DNA of 64,000 nt, taken from contig OZ038508.1 of NCBI GenBank assembly GCA_964036315.1, positions 51,891,654 through 51,955,653 on the forward strand, read 5' to 3'. The notes beneath the pieces were generated by a model that saw only the letters and a program-made list of their open reading frames with translations, was not told the DNA's origin and made no database searches. Position 1 is the first letter of the stretch; the number at the start of each line of letters is the position of its first letter. This DNA is from Acanthosepion esculentum (Eukaryota; Mollusca; Cephalopoda; Sepiida; Sepiidae). This document shows, in pieces, positions 42,001 to 57,100 of this stretch. The translations under genes were made by a program, and so were the position numbers.

Positions 42001-45000
42001 TCGAAATCCCCCGAGATCTATTTCTTGTTAACCAATGCATTGTCTTAAATCGCCTATAAATCTTATAAAATAATTTTCCCATATGAAATTATAGAAAGAA
42101 ATCGCAACGTTAAAACACTTTCGTTTCTACTGTTCCTAGACACACCAGAAAGCCATTAGAGACAAAATAGCCAATGAAAATTTAAAAAAATTGATTCATT
42201 GTGAAAATTCGAAACAAAAAAAAATTGTAACAAAATCATTTACAATTGTTTCAATTTAACTTGAAACTATTTGACAAAAAAGAAAAGTGCTACTTATATT
42301 TAGCGAAATTTAAAGTGTATTCTTTGTAGCTGAAATATGGGAGAAGCTATTAAAGTCAATCAGGGATTTTATTGCAAGACAATGCCTGTCCACTTGTTGC
42401 AAATTAATACACCAAACGATTGTGAAGCTATCGTTTGGCTGAACATTCTTTGAACCTGGAAATTTTGTATATAAGTTTTTTTGAGTGATTTATATATTAG
42501 AAAGAATATTTCCTAATATGACAAGTGAACTTTGTTCATACTTGTGCGTTTTAACTTCGAAATCGCAACTAAAATGTCTGCCATATATATTATCAGTCTA
42601 GGATTATAATTTTAGTATCATGTACCATGTTTTTTTTTATCAAACACTTTAAAACAATTGGGAGGATGTTAAAAGATCACATAATAATCCAAAATGGCTA
42701 CCAATGCTCCCCTCTGATCATGTTCTAAGCTATAAAATATTTCATAATCAAAATAGTGGTATTTCTAGTAGCCATATATTTTGGAAAGTAAAACGTTCAA
42801 TATTAAATTCAATATGACTGCCGAAATGTTAACGAATATTGCTTGAAAATGGTTTAATCTTAAAAATGCTGATAATTTTGGTCTACAGTACAATAAACCG
42901 GCATTTTACTTTGTAGCAATAATTTTATGGGAAAATAATCGATTTGTGAAAATAGCGTTAAAACATCCTGCAAAGAACGACTCACATCTGCCTCTGAATA
43001 CAATAATTTAGTTGTAACTAAATTATTAAGCACTTACCGATTCCATTATATTAGGGTAAATCCCAAATTAACCTGTGCATTTCTGAGAGCAACCTACAAC
43101 CTTTAAGGTATTAAATATTCCTTAATTAAAAAATATACGACTTGATACCCAAATGATCTAACTTAAATATAAAGTAAATTATAGCAGAATATATGTAATG
43201 GCGGCCATCTTAGACCTCACCTTCAATTTTCTCGAAACTGGCAACAGTGAACTGATTACTCTTTAGGTTCTGAAATAGGAATCCTTTATATAAAGTGATG
43301 AAAAGATAGACAGGGTGAGACAAAAGTCGCGCACCATAGGGATTAATATGAATGCAGTAAAGTGACAAAGAAAACTCGCCGACGTGTTAATGAATATTAC
43401 GGGCACATAATTGAAATGTATTTCGAAAAAGGAGAGTTTGAACAGCACATATAACAATTAAATAAATAGTAACAAAAATTCTCATGTGTAATTATATTTT
43501 TAATAAATTATCCCCATGGTGCTGGACTTCACTATGTATACACAGTTTCCACGTCAGTAAAATCCAATTCCTCAGTGAGATTACTTACTAGGATATGATT
43601 TTCTACCATAGGCAGAAAATTTTCCAGACGTCAAATTGAAAGTATCAATTGTTTCACTCTATGAAACATTCTTTGGCTGATCAGCGGTTCCACCAATTTA
43701 AAAATTTTATTAAAGTCATCAAATCAAAACCATAATCGTTCTTTTATGATGGAATGCATTATTTAACAGAAAGGTTACGTGTTTGTATTTAATAAAGTTA
43801 TCAAAACCGGAATCTGTCTTAAGATGGAATGTATTATTTAACAGAAAGGTCACTGAAAAGAAACACTGAAAACATTTGCATCAAACTTATGTAAACAAAG
43901 TAGCTAAGACAGTTAATCTAATCATTTATTTCTACTTAAAAATTATAAACGTCTTTAAGGATATAAATTCTTTGAATATCAGAAAAGTGACTCACCTTCT
44001 TCAATAATGAGTATCTGAGAAGATTGCGGCAGTGGGTAAGGCATCGTTTTTTCAACTGGTAGAATTTTAACCGAGACAAAAATTTTAATTTCAGAGAATT
44101 GATCTTCCACACTAAATTCAAAGTAATCTTCGCGAGAACGAGATTTGCCATCGTGAAGATAGCGAAAAAGGTTTCCTCGTAAATCGCTATAAAGAAGTTT
44201 TTCACCTAGAATAAAAAAAAAGATATAAAACTAAAATAAATAAAGCTTGATCGTTTTTGTTTAGCGGCATATCAACACCTCTATGGGTTTTTAATGCCGA
44301 AATCTAAATATGAAAATTCGTACTTTATAATTAATTCAAGAGTGATTATTTCATTTATTAAATTATAATCACTTAGCTGCATTTTCTTTACTAAATCTTA
44401 TAAATTCAAAAGAGCGAAAACTTGTTTCTTCTTACACGAAATAAATTGTTTTTTTTTGTTTTTGTTTTTTTAATTTATGTCAGGTCTTCAATTTTACTAT
44501 AAAATGTACTATTGGTCATTCTGCTGTTTGTATGTTTTGTTTTGTTTTACGACATATCAACCTCGATGGGTTATTTAATACCGATAAGATTTTTATTGCT
44601 GGTAATTTATTTCAAAAAATGTACTGCTGGTATTAAAACCTATTTTAACACTTTCACACTATTTTGACCACAGTTTGGGGTGGTGTCAACTATCCCCCCC
44701 CCCCATAGCTGAAACCCTAACAGATGCTACCACCTCAGGTCAGGATGGACCTGGGTACACCAGCTTTAAGAGGTGGTTCCACGCTCTTCATAACCCCCTG
44801 ATAAGAGGCCTTGCTGTTGAATGTAGTTTATAGTCATACCTCGGACGCGGACGTAGTTGTATCGTCATACTCAGGACGGTGTCATTTTACTATAAAAAAG
44901 TATTTTTGGTATTTTTACTATAAAAATGTATTTTCCTACTTTCCTAGTGTTTTGAATTTTGTTTTGGGGATTCACTATTTGTCCATAGCGGAGACTAACA

Positions 45001-48000
45001 GGTGATATCAACTCTGGTCAGGGCAAACTTGGGAACAACAAAAATTAAGTGGATCAAAATTTGAAAAGTTGAATTAATTTTAACAAATAAGAGTTTATGC
45101 CTAAACATTTTGAAATGGTAATCTGACAACTTAAAATAATTTTTTCCATCATACTAAAGTAGATAACTTCAATTTTTTTTTCCTAAAAAGAGCATACCTT
45201 GATAAAAACAAAGACTTATAGTCAAAATCTTTGTTATTATTAAGGGGAAAGACCAAAGTATTATTTTGATTATTTAATTACATCGATTAATCGTTTCTAA
45301 CACGTTCGAAATTTTGGTTAAAAATCTTGTTTTTCTTCCATCAGCGGGTGGGCCAAAGATTAGGGATTTTTAGCGTCTTTTTTGGCGTTAAAACCAAATA
45401 AAAAAAGAGCGCTAATTAGCTATCTTAGTAAAATAAATAAATACTTCGTCAATTTAAATTAGTTTTTAAAATACAGCAAATATTTTGCTTATTGGAAATA
45501 TTCAATTTAATTTATTAGCTTGATTTTAAAACTAAAATAAAAGCTTCAAGAAAGATTTTCATTTTTAAAAATTCATTTTAGATCTTAAGCATCGCGTTTT
45601 TAGTGGAGTTCCCTATACTAAAGTCTACCCAATATCTAATCCTCTATCTTGAGTAACCGTCCAGCTACTCAAGATGGTGGATTACTGAATGAGATAAATA
45701 TAAGATGAGGTGGTAGGAAGTAAAGATCATGAGGATAGATAACAATTGACATTTGATATGAAGAGGTTAAAATTGTAGCGTTTAGGGAAGCATTCTCGCG
45801 GGATGGTTTCATAGAGTAGCAGTTTTTGGGAGGGAAAACTATCTAGTTGGAACAGCCCCCTTGCAATTGAAATACGGAGAAAATGTTGGTAGTTCAACTC
45901 AGTAGATGTAGTAAGGCGAGTCTTAGCTGTAAAAGTCTAAACTGGTGGAACTTAAAATGGAGCTCATCTGAACATTAAATTCAGTTAAATTCCTTCAAAA
46001 TGTTCGGTTTTTGGAAAGCTTAGAAAATGATTTCTCAGGTGACAGTGAATACTGGACAACCTGCTCACAGAGTTTCGAGACAACAGAAATGTTCTACTGA
46101 AGGATGCTGAGAATATGAACCGAACATGTGAGCAACGTCGAAGTTTTAGAGAAAATAGAAACAAAAATGAACACTTATACTTAACATCAGTAAGAGACAG
46201 TTGAAATTTATGGGACACATAATGAGGAAAGAGAGTTTGGAAATTTTGACACTTACAGGACGGATTGGGGGGGGGGCAAGAGATAAAAATGTATAACCTA
46301 CCTAGCGAGCTTGAGTAAATGAATGTCAGAACAAGATTTAGGAGAGATAAGGAAAAGATCAAATTTATTAAAAGCTACAAAGGGCAGGAAATTGTGGAGA
46401 GCCATGATCTTTAACTAGCTGAACGGACACGGCACATAGAAAATAATTTAATTACTATTCAAATACTGCCCAGAAAATGTAAGGGTTAATTCTTGTGATC
46501 TAATTCTGATGAAGGAAAGAGAGAAGGGATAGTTTTGCCAAATGACGTATCTCATGATAACAGAACTGATAGGAAATTTGCGTTGACAAACTTGAAAGTG
46601 CAGTATCTCTTCTAAAATATCAACTGACTACGCTCTAAGAGGTTGCAAGGTATTTCCGGAAATTATCAAGTCATTTACTATCAACGAAAAACAAACAAAA
46701 AAACTACACAGGGCAATAGTAACTTAGTAGTCTCTTCTAAATAACTTCACTGGGACTTAGCATGTACATCTTAGTGTCACTTTCAATTTTTAAAATAGCT
46801 TGTTTTGTGATGTCAGCGAACACTTGGTTGACACTTTCAATAATGCTCGTTGCAGTAGAGACTTTGTAATCGCAGATACATCTATAGTAACGCCGTTGAA
46901 CAATGCTGGTGTCAGACGCCTTCGAATATCACTCGTACTGATAATGCTTGCTCGAATAGTAATCCGTAAAGTGATCCGAATAGAGGATAGAGTAGGAATA
47001 GCGATCCGTATAGTGATAGAGTAGAAATAGAAATCTTTTGGACGTCACGCTACTTTCTACTTACGCTTTTCCTCTGTGGTCACGCGGTCTACTTTAATTC
47101 AATAATGGGATCGCCTGTGTTTGTTCAATGGCGATCTATGTTCAAATTCAAGTGTCGGCAGCGACGCTTTATTCCTATATAACAGTCTGCAAAATTCTCT
47201 AGTGGCCTCGCCCCGTTCTCCATAATCCCGACCACGGCAGTTTAAGCTTTGCATTTGATGATTGTGGATTCAACGGTCATGCTGCACACAATTTCACTTA
47301 ATTACGTAGCACTGCGACTGTGCAACCCCATGGGAAAGTGCTAAGACGCTCGCCCCAAGGCATCCTGTGATGCATCAAAGCCGTGCAACCCATACTAGAA
47401 ATGTTCAAAATGTCTTGGCTGAATACGTTTCGGAAAAAACCTCCATCGAGTTCCGAAGTACACTGCCTTCTCAAAACATTTCTGAATGAATTTTGAACAA
47501 AGTCAGCTTCAGCTCGGAGAACCTGATGAAGTTTCGTCTCATATTTATTTTTGAATCGGGTTCCTCCTGTTGCTCTTACGAATCGATCGATTTTCTTCTT
47601 TGATAAATGGCACAATTTTTAGCCTTCATTTACTTTCTTTTTTTCTTTTAGTAGTGGCTCACACCAAATAACCAGGAAAGTTACTTCCACGCTATATTAA
47701 AACGAAATATTAAAATATCATCAGGGACATAAAATATATACTTACCTGCCATCATCTCTAGCATTTTTCCACCTTTCTGAAACTGGATTTTTCCGTGTTG
47801 GGGTGGTTTTAAGAGTTTGACCACGAAATCAGAGATCGGAGAGTTACTGTCGGAGAAGGAAAACAACTCTGATACGAGATAAACCCAGCCTCCTTGGGTC
47901 GAAACTAAGAACGGGTGAGTGTTTCTTACTTGAAGTCCTTTTGTACGAACAGGAAGCACACGAACAATGAATTTCTTTTCGATGCGATTTTTCTCTTTTC

Positions 48001-51000
48001 GCGATTGGTCGACAACTGAAACAAGAAATAAATGAAAGAAACATAACATATCTGCGTTAAGTTCGGCTAAGTTTAATACAAGGCTGAATTTTTGTTTCGC
48101 TCACGAAAAACTAGCGTCAATTCCAATAGCTTGCAAAACAAATCCATTAGTTTGTAGGCATTTGTTATACTAGTCAAAGTTTCACAAAGACTCATTCTGA
48201 AAATATATGCTCTATACTGTTTAATAGATAAATGGAAAGTCTACTCAAATACGAGTATCCACTAAAAATAACGTTTAAAAGGGATATGCATATATATATA
48301 TATGCGTGTGTGGGTGAATTTTCGGATAAGTAAAAATACATCAGTAAAATCTGTATTTTTTTCAAATATCTCCGTTCCTGAAATAATTACTTTACTAAGC
48401 CAAAAAAAAAAAAAATGACTATAATAAATGTGAAAAAATTAAATAAAGACGGTTAAATTCATAGCTACCTTTTATTCAAAATATGTAATACATAAATTAA
48501 CCTCAAATTAAAATATAAATATCAATTACAGAAAAAATTCAACATCATTTATTCACTTTTGTTCAATTGACATTAGATTACGGCATTTAAAATTCGCCAT
48601 TATTCATCTAGATTTTTCTAGTCTGATGAATATTTATGAGTGTTTCTTAAATTTAAAAACTTTAAAAAATTAACATTTTTACTTTTGTTCATAAATACTT
48701 GTTGCAAAATAAAATCCTTACGTTTTCCTTGATAAAATCCATCAGATGTCGAAACGCATATATATATATGCATGTGTGTAACTATAAAATGTTCCATAAT
48801 TAAAATTGTGGTATCTTCAGTAACTAGTTATATTTTTGAGGCCAAACTATCCAACAAAAGCATGTACAAGGCCAATGAATTCAATATGGCTGCCAAATAG
48901 TAAAGCAATAATCCATGAAAATTGTCTCGTCTTAAAGTATGGATGATACTTTTGATCTACAGTACTATAATCTGTTGCATATTTTACTTCATCGCAGTAA
49001 TTTAATGGTAAAATAATTTAATTCTTGTGAAGGTTATGTTAAACCTACCAATCAATAACGACCTACAGCTGCCTGTTGCCTGAATACAATAATTTAGTTG
49101 AACTAAGTAAAGTGTTAAGCATTTACCGATTCAGTTATATCAGAGTAAATTCCACATTAACATGTGAATTTGGAGAGCAACCTACAACTTTGAAGATAGA
49201 AAATCATCTTGATATATCAGCCTCATAACGAGGCAGACATAAAGCCTTTTTTCAAAATCTCTGTCTTAAGCTTAGTAGAGGATATATGGATTAAGGAAGA
49301 CTGTTGCATCAAGGGGGAAAACCGATTTGCTTACAAAATCAATGATCGAAAAAATATCAGTGATTTCATTCCCTCTCGTGTTTTATAATATGTAACTGTA
49401 TATCAAATAAATTTATATTATACCAGTTGTGATACAATGGCAACCGATTTTCTCTAACAAGTCATTGTGAGCAAGTTGGGATTATGAGCTATACCAGTCT
49501 GGCAGGGGTGGTTTTTGTAACTAGGATTACAGAGATGAAAGAGGATTTAATGGTTCCACAAAATATATGACCATGTATACGAGTGAAGATAATTATTTTA
49601 AGTTTTATGAAAACAACCGAAAGGAGCACTGGAAATGTTTTCGATCAGGCCAACTGCCATAAACCTTTCCAAATATGAGAACTTTATTTTAATCAATGTG
49701 TGTGCGGAGGTGAGTGAGAGAGTATATATAATAAAGACTGTATATCGCCAATAAAGCTTCGGTCAGCATAAGAACGTTTTCAAGGCAAGTAATTTTCGTA
49801 ATTATAGTGTTCGATATCAAAATAGAGAGCATTATTAAATTTAAATTTGTTCACTTATCTTATGACTGTTTACTCTCAGAGAAAATTTGCAATGAAGACT
49901 TCTGAACAGTATATTTAATTCCAAGAAACTGAGTAGATACACCCCTAGTGAATATATAAATTAGGAAAAAACTTAAAAATCCATGGATTTTTCAGATTTT
50001 TTTTTCTAATTATTCTTATAATTTGCTCTATATCGTACATTGTACTCTGATATGAACTGAAAAGTCCTCTTTGGAATAATCCCTACCAATGACATCGAAG
50101 CCCTGCCGGCTACAGCTCTGTCCTGTCTCTCCGGTGGTTCTGACCGATAAAGTAAACCACACGGAAAAATTATATATATATAACAAAAAATAAATTCATT
50201 TACTCACTTTCGTTTATTAAGCATTAAATTACATGTGTTAACGGCCTCCATAATTTACTTGGAGTATTTTGAGCTTTCTTAAATTTAAATATTTAAAAGA
50301 CTAACAATTTTCTTTTATTTCTGTTTAAAAATACATGTTACAAAATAAAATTCTTACATTTAACTTGATAAGCTCATTCAAAGGTCGAAACACGTTGATA
50401 AAGAAAAGTTTTCATTTTTTCTTTATTTATATTGTATTTTTACAAATTATATATGTGTGTGTGTGTGTGTGAGTGTTAGAGTGTGTGAGAGTGTGTGAGA
50501 GTGAGAGTTAGAGTGTGTGAGAGTGAGAGTTAGAGTGTGTGAGAGTGTGTGAGAGTTAGAGTGTGTGTGTGTGTGTGTGAGTGAGTTAGAGTGTGTGTGT
50601 GTGTGAGTGAGTTAGAGTGTGTGTGTGTGTGTGTGTGTGAGTTAGAGTGTGTGTGTGTGTGTGTGAGTTAGAGTGTGTGTGTGTGTGTGTGTGAGTTAGA
50701 GTGTGTGTGTGTGTGTGTGAGTTAGAGTGTGTGTGTGTGTGTGTGAGTTAGAGTGTGTGTGTGTGTGTGTGAGTTAGAGTGTGTGTGTGTGTGTGTGAGT
50801 TAGAGTGTGTGTGTGTGTGTGTGAGTTAGAGTGTGTGTGTGTGTGTGTGAGTTAGAGTATGTGTGTGTGTGTGAGTTAGAGTATGTGTGTGTGTGTGAGT
50901 TAGAGTATGTGTGTGTGTGTGTGTGTGTGAGTTAGAGTGTGTGTGAGTTAGAGTTAGTATGTGTGTGTGTGAGTGAGTGAGTGAGAGAGGGGTTCGAGTA

Positions 51001-54000
51001 TTAAGCCCATAGCCAGATACAGTTATTAGCTAAATTTTTTTCTAAAACTATGTATAATGACAAATTCGAGTTGGGTGAAGTGCATTGAAAAGAAAGGAGA
51101 TTATGTTGAAAAACATTTGTGTCAAATTAATTTTAGCAGCATCAGTCTACAAACTTTCTTACTTAGGGGTGTATCTTCGTCCATGTGTATAGTGAGTGAC
51201 AGTAGGCCTATCGGAGTTATCAAGCTAATTATGCAGATACTGATGCACTAACTTCGATATCCATTTAAGCTTTGTACTGTTGCAATCTTATGTGAGACTA
51301 AGGTGTGTTTAATGAATTTAGCACTCTTCTAGAAATCTTTATCTATCTGCCGTCCTGTAAAAGGCATCTAGCTATTTTTAATATTTCGTGAACCAGTTGA
51401 TTATTTCGCTTGACAACCAATCAGGGAACCTTGCTGCCCATTTGTAAACAGGCAGAATATCGCGGAGTACTCAATCGATAATAGGTCGCTACTGAGTGAG
51501 CATGTGTATTGTGTGATCGTTAGTTAAACCTAGCATCATCCAGGTCTGTTATTAGCCTAGAATCCATGTTTGAGCACCTGAAACATTTGGCTTTTGCCAA
51601 AGCCAAAATCACCCTTGAAAACCCTAGACGAGATTAAGGGGAGCGTGACGAGGCAACTGATGGCGACTCCTAGAGAGCGCGCTTAGAGAGTGTTTATGAG
51701 AATCGAACATATTCAATTAGCTAAAGTCTGTCAAATTTGACAATCCAAGATACTAACTTTTGTAAACTGTAATTAATTAAAAGTATTCACTTCTATTTCT
51801 GTAATAATTTCGTCTGCAAGGTGAAGATTTGAGATATTTACCAGGGTGCCCATGTAGCAACCGGATGTGACAAAGTCATGGTTTAAAGAGCATACCGCAC
51901 AAAAAATTTCCAATCCCCCTCGACACTTCCTCTTTTGGGGACGCCTCAGACATTGGGCAATAAACTCAGCCTTCTTCCGAGGGAAAGGTACTGCCTGGAG
52001 GGAAAGGCCCCCCCCACCACCACCACCACCATCTTAGGCTTGGGCTAATATTCAAAGAATACAAATCCCAGACAAAGGTTAAGATTTGTTTAGCCTCCAG
52101 ATGTATCAGCTGCTATTTATAAGGTGGAGATTTGCATATGAATACAACACTAATCAATACTTACCTGCATACTTGAAACTGATTTCTTTCTCATTTGAGC
52201 CAACTATTGGTGACTTATATCTAATCCTATGGTTATTCACATCCTCCTGGGTGAAATTCGTAACTGGCTGAAATGGTCGGTCGATGTGTTGTAGAAAACC
52301 ATCGCCACTGGGAAGAGGGGAGATAATCAAGTAAAGCAAATTGCTTGGAGCTAAGCTTGCAGTATCACTTGAGGTAAATAATTTTTTGTCCAATGGCAAC
52401 CATTTATTTTCCAACACCTGCATATCAAGAAATAAAGATAGAATTTTACAGACTGACAAGTGAATTTTAATACAAAATCATTGAGGTTTTTTAATCATTT
52501 CACCCCAAGCAAGGCAATAACGCCACTAACACGCAATATGAAAGAATATAAGAAAAACATTAAAGAGCGAAAACAATAAAAGAACAGAATTAAAGAGGAG
52601 AGAAGATAACTATTGACATTTAAATTTTTGAAGATAAAATTTGATTGGAAAGCAAGAAACCGGAAGTGAGTTGCACAAGCAAGAAAAGAAACTGTTAGCA
52701 TAGAACCTACGGTTCGACTGTAAAGTGAGGAGATCTTGCCGCCAATCTAATACTACTCTTAAATTCATAAAGTCTAGCTACCATAGAGGAGAGTTCATCA
52801 GAACAATTACGATGAAAGTATTTATATAAAAAGGCACAGGGAAGCTACATTATGGCGGTAGGAAAATGACTGAAGTCGAGATGACAGGTCAGGACCAATA
52901 ACATTGCAGATTCTTTCGATTATATCAAGGATCTCTAAATATATAGCAGGAGCAGAGAACCATATGTGACAGCAATATTCTAAAGCATGGAGGAATGGTA
53001 GATATGCAAGACGAGAAAAGTCGTCTCGCATACACAGTGAACCAACCTTCCTAGCAGAAGACCTAGCAATCGATTCGATATAATCTTTCGACTTCATCTC
53101 GGTGGACATTAGCCTGAGAAGGGGCAACGAATCACTCTCCTGGAGGTTAGCACTAGACATACTGATGAAAGGCAAAATTAGTTCTCTCGGACTATTAATA
53201 GAGAGTATTTTTGTTTTGGAGGCGTTAAAATTAACAAGCTATTCCTTACCGCAGTTAACAGAATGTAAGCCATTTTTACTGTACTAGAATTGTTTTGTAG
53301 CATGCTGACGCATCTTGAAATCCTCACATTATTTAGTATTGTTGAAGTCATCGCTAACATTTTTGTCGAGATTTGCAAACTACGTTTTGTTCAATTTCGT
53401 AAATCAATCAATGAAAGTTGAATAAGCTGATTTATTTATAAAAATACTTTAATAATTTCTTTAATTTAATAGGACTTCATGGTAAACAATATTTTTTAAG
53501 AAATTGTTTTTCCTTTTTAACAGTGAAGAATACATTTTTTGATTTTTTTTTTTTTTACCCTTGAGCATGTAACATACAACTGGTAAAGCGTAAATATTTC
53601 TTTCTGGAGCCAAATTCCAACTTTTTGGAAGCATTTGGCCTTGTGATTTGTTTATAATTCTTGCAAATGCAGAGAAAACTGGATTCTTGTATATAGAACA
53701 ACTTAAAGAAAAGATATGCAAACAATATTGTATTTTTTATTAAATAAGTATATGTTATTTTAATCATCAAATCGTTTTTAAAATACTGGGTGTATTTTCT
53801 ATGTTAAATATTAGGTTGGTGCAAAAATAATGTCTTTTGACGTTCAACTTCATGTGAGAAAACGACATTATTTTTGCACCAACCTAATAATAAAACTTTT
53901 CATTTTTCAAAAAAGTTAATGAATATTTATTGTAAACTACGCACCCTAATAAAACTATATTTTGTACCCTCTTACCTGTTTGCACTTCTCCCCAAAATTT

Positions 54001-54072
54001 GTCAATGTATGGCTATTTTAGAGGGTGTGACGGACGGACGGACGCACTAACGGAAGTCGCAGAATTTTATAT

Positions 54073-54115
<43 letters not shown>

Positions 54116-57100
54116 TTATATACTAGACTACTCGTATACCGTTGGGTCACTGAAGGTTCAGGTTATAAAACATTGAAGTTGATTTCAATATTCCATTGAA
54201 ATGAAAGTTAATTTTATTATGATTCAGTTAAATATTAAAAGTTGCAAAGTTAATGAAAAACTGGTTTTATTTTTTTTCCAAATCGTCAGTCAAAAATATG
54301 TTTTAATAATTAAAATATTTTCTGTTTAAAGAAAACTGAAAGATAAATACACACTGTACAAACAATTTTTCAAAGTCATGTTCACTTAAAATATTATTTA
54401 TAAATGGCGAAAAATATTTTTTTCATTTGTATTAACTTGGCCAAAAAATATTCTTTTTTAAATATCTAAAATATTGTTTGTTTAAATAAAACAGAAATAT
54501 AAATAATTACTCTACAAACAGGACGAATCGGCAAAGCAGGATCTCTTTGTGTCTGTCTGTAACTTAGAAATATTTTAAATAAAAAATTGCGTTTGAAGAA
54601 AGTTGAAATAAAAATATTTACTGTATTTACTCGTATTTTTAAATCTTATTCACTTAAAATATTTTTTAAATCAGATTAACTTAAATATATTTTTAATATG
54701 TCAAAAATATTTTAAACATTTTTAAATATTGTTTGTTTAAAGAAAGCTGAAATACAAATAATTACTATACAAAAACTAGACGAAACAGCAAAGCGGGATC
54801 TTTTTGTGCATGTCTAAATATTTTAATAAAAAAAAATTGTCTGGAGAAAGTTGAAATAAAATTACTTACTGTATAAACAACTCGTTAATCATTATGGATG
54901 GACGCACCAGACAAGCACGCACGCAATCACAAACTTAATATTATATAGATAGAAAGATAGATAACAGAATTAGATGAATATATCTATTTACTTATTACGA
55001 TTATTTTAATAATCGTATTTATCCTAAAAAGTAGTGGTTTCTGGTAGACATTGTTGTGTATCAATTGAAAGCTAAGCTCCTTATACCACTACAGTTTTTG
55101 ACTTCAACAAACTATACGATTTCAATTCTTTCTCAGATTTCTAACTTATCTTTTCTTTTACAAAACGTTTTGGAAACCGATTTCAATGTTTTAATGGCGG
55201 GTAAAGCTTTTGCCATACATCAAGCAGTAAAAAAGGAAAAAAAAAAGAACGAGGAAATTAAATTTTTAAAGAAAAAGAGAAAGTGAAACAAGGGTTGCGT
55301 TCCTAAATATAATATTTTCTAACAGTATGATACTCCTCGAAGCATGCCATGCACAATTGAGTTATGCATTCTTTGCACCAAATTCCACCATTTTTCACCT
55401 CGAAAAGTAAGTATGCAGACAGTACCCTCTTTGATTTGTTCTTCCAGCTTTATTTGCAGGCAAATCCTCCAGGAAATGACGTAACCTGATGAATTCTAGT
55501 AAATAGTAACCTCATGAATGATAGATTTTTTAGTTTGTTTTGTTTTGTGGCATATTAACCTCAATGGGTTATTTAATGCTGACAAGATTTTTATTTCTGG
55601 TAATATTTTCTTTTTTCAAATATTTATTGCTGATACTAATTTCTTTTTTTTCTACAAAGTATTTCTGGCATTAAAATCTATTCTTACACTTTCATAGTGT
55701 TTTGAGTCAGGTCGTGAGGTCAACTATTTGCCCATAGCTGGGACCCTAACAGGTTCTACCACCTCGGCTCAGGCTGGATCTGGGAACATCAGCGATTAAG
55801 AGGTGGTTCCACGCTCCTCAAAACCTCCTGATCAGAGACCTTGCTGTTGGACGTAGTTTATCGTCTTACCCAGGACGCGGATGCAGTTTATCGTCTTTAC
55901 CCAGGACGCCATGAATGCTGGAGTTACCGATTAGTCATAAATCACTATGGCTGGTCGCAACTACTTCAACGACGAAAAAGAATTTAACAGAAAACTAGGA
56001 TAAATATGCAAGCAGATATAGCACACTCGATCTTGTATTTATGGCAGAGCAGGAATCGGAAAGGATGTTAAGCTGGGAAAAACAATACTTAGGTCTAGAA
56101 AGAAATGAAAGCTGAGGGATCTATCATCGTCAACGTCCTGGGAAAATACTGCCCATAAAAGTAGAATAGTTTTGATGCTTTAAATAGTTGAGATATGTGT
56201 ATTATTCGTAGTGGAAAGTTGTACTATTGAATCTTTCGGTACCGGAAAATCGAGAATCTGTGTATACTTACAGAGATTTGGGATTCCTCGCTGAGCTTCG
56301 AGACAAGTTCCGTTGAGCCTGAGACGCTGATTTGGAATTCTTGATGGCTAAGAACATGAGGGGGGATGCAAGTGTCAGCTACCTGAAATTATAAAAATAA
56401 AAAAAGATGTAAAAATATTAGCAGTCTACATCGATTTTAATGTTTATTTTTAGCTTATAAAAATGTTATTTTTACTACTTTAAAAACGTTAAGTCTTGAA
56501 TAAATTTTTAATCGTCTAGTTTTTTTTAAACACGTATCTTTAAGGAAAAAAGTGTATTTTTAAGCTAGACGGGTTGTAAAAAGAAATTGTTATAGTTGTG
56601 GGAAAATCTATTTTAGAATTAGCGGTTAAAGAACCGCCAAAATTATTTCTTTGTGAATTTTTACGGATTCATTTTTTTAATTCATGGAAATATATTGGTA
56701 TATTTACTGGCCAGTGAGAGACGCTGTTTCAAGCCCTTATGAAAACCTGGATGGAGCCTAGTGCGAACTTTCTTCCTTGAAGGAAAGGACTGCGGTTAGT
56801 GGATGGCTTCAAAAAGCAATTAATCGCCGAGGAGGAAGTATTGAAGCGCCGATACTTCTGGGCCGGAGAGTTAGTCCAGCCGAAAGGGTCATAAAGAAGA
56901 ATTTGAACGAAACAAACACTCAAGCTGAACTTTCCAGTAAAGGACTGCATAAACAACCTGTCAAAAATACAAAAACCCTTTTTGCGGAGACATTCCTATT
57001 CAGTATACAGTTAAAAAAAAAGTGCAAGTGGTATAATGGGGTTTCGTATTCTTGAAATTATTTAGGTTTTCTTTGCCCTCAGGCCCCTGGAAAATGAATA

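Noticed and set aside
43936..44205. 89-codon ORF in the frame starting at 44205
   Set aside because: It is a shadow frame of exon 7; the CSPG motifs appear only in the neighbouring frame.
47298..47615. 105-codon ORF on the minus strand
   Set aside because: No recognisable domain, no start context, and it breaks no phase in the FREM chain; kept only as unexplained sequence.
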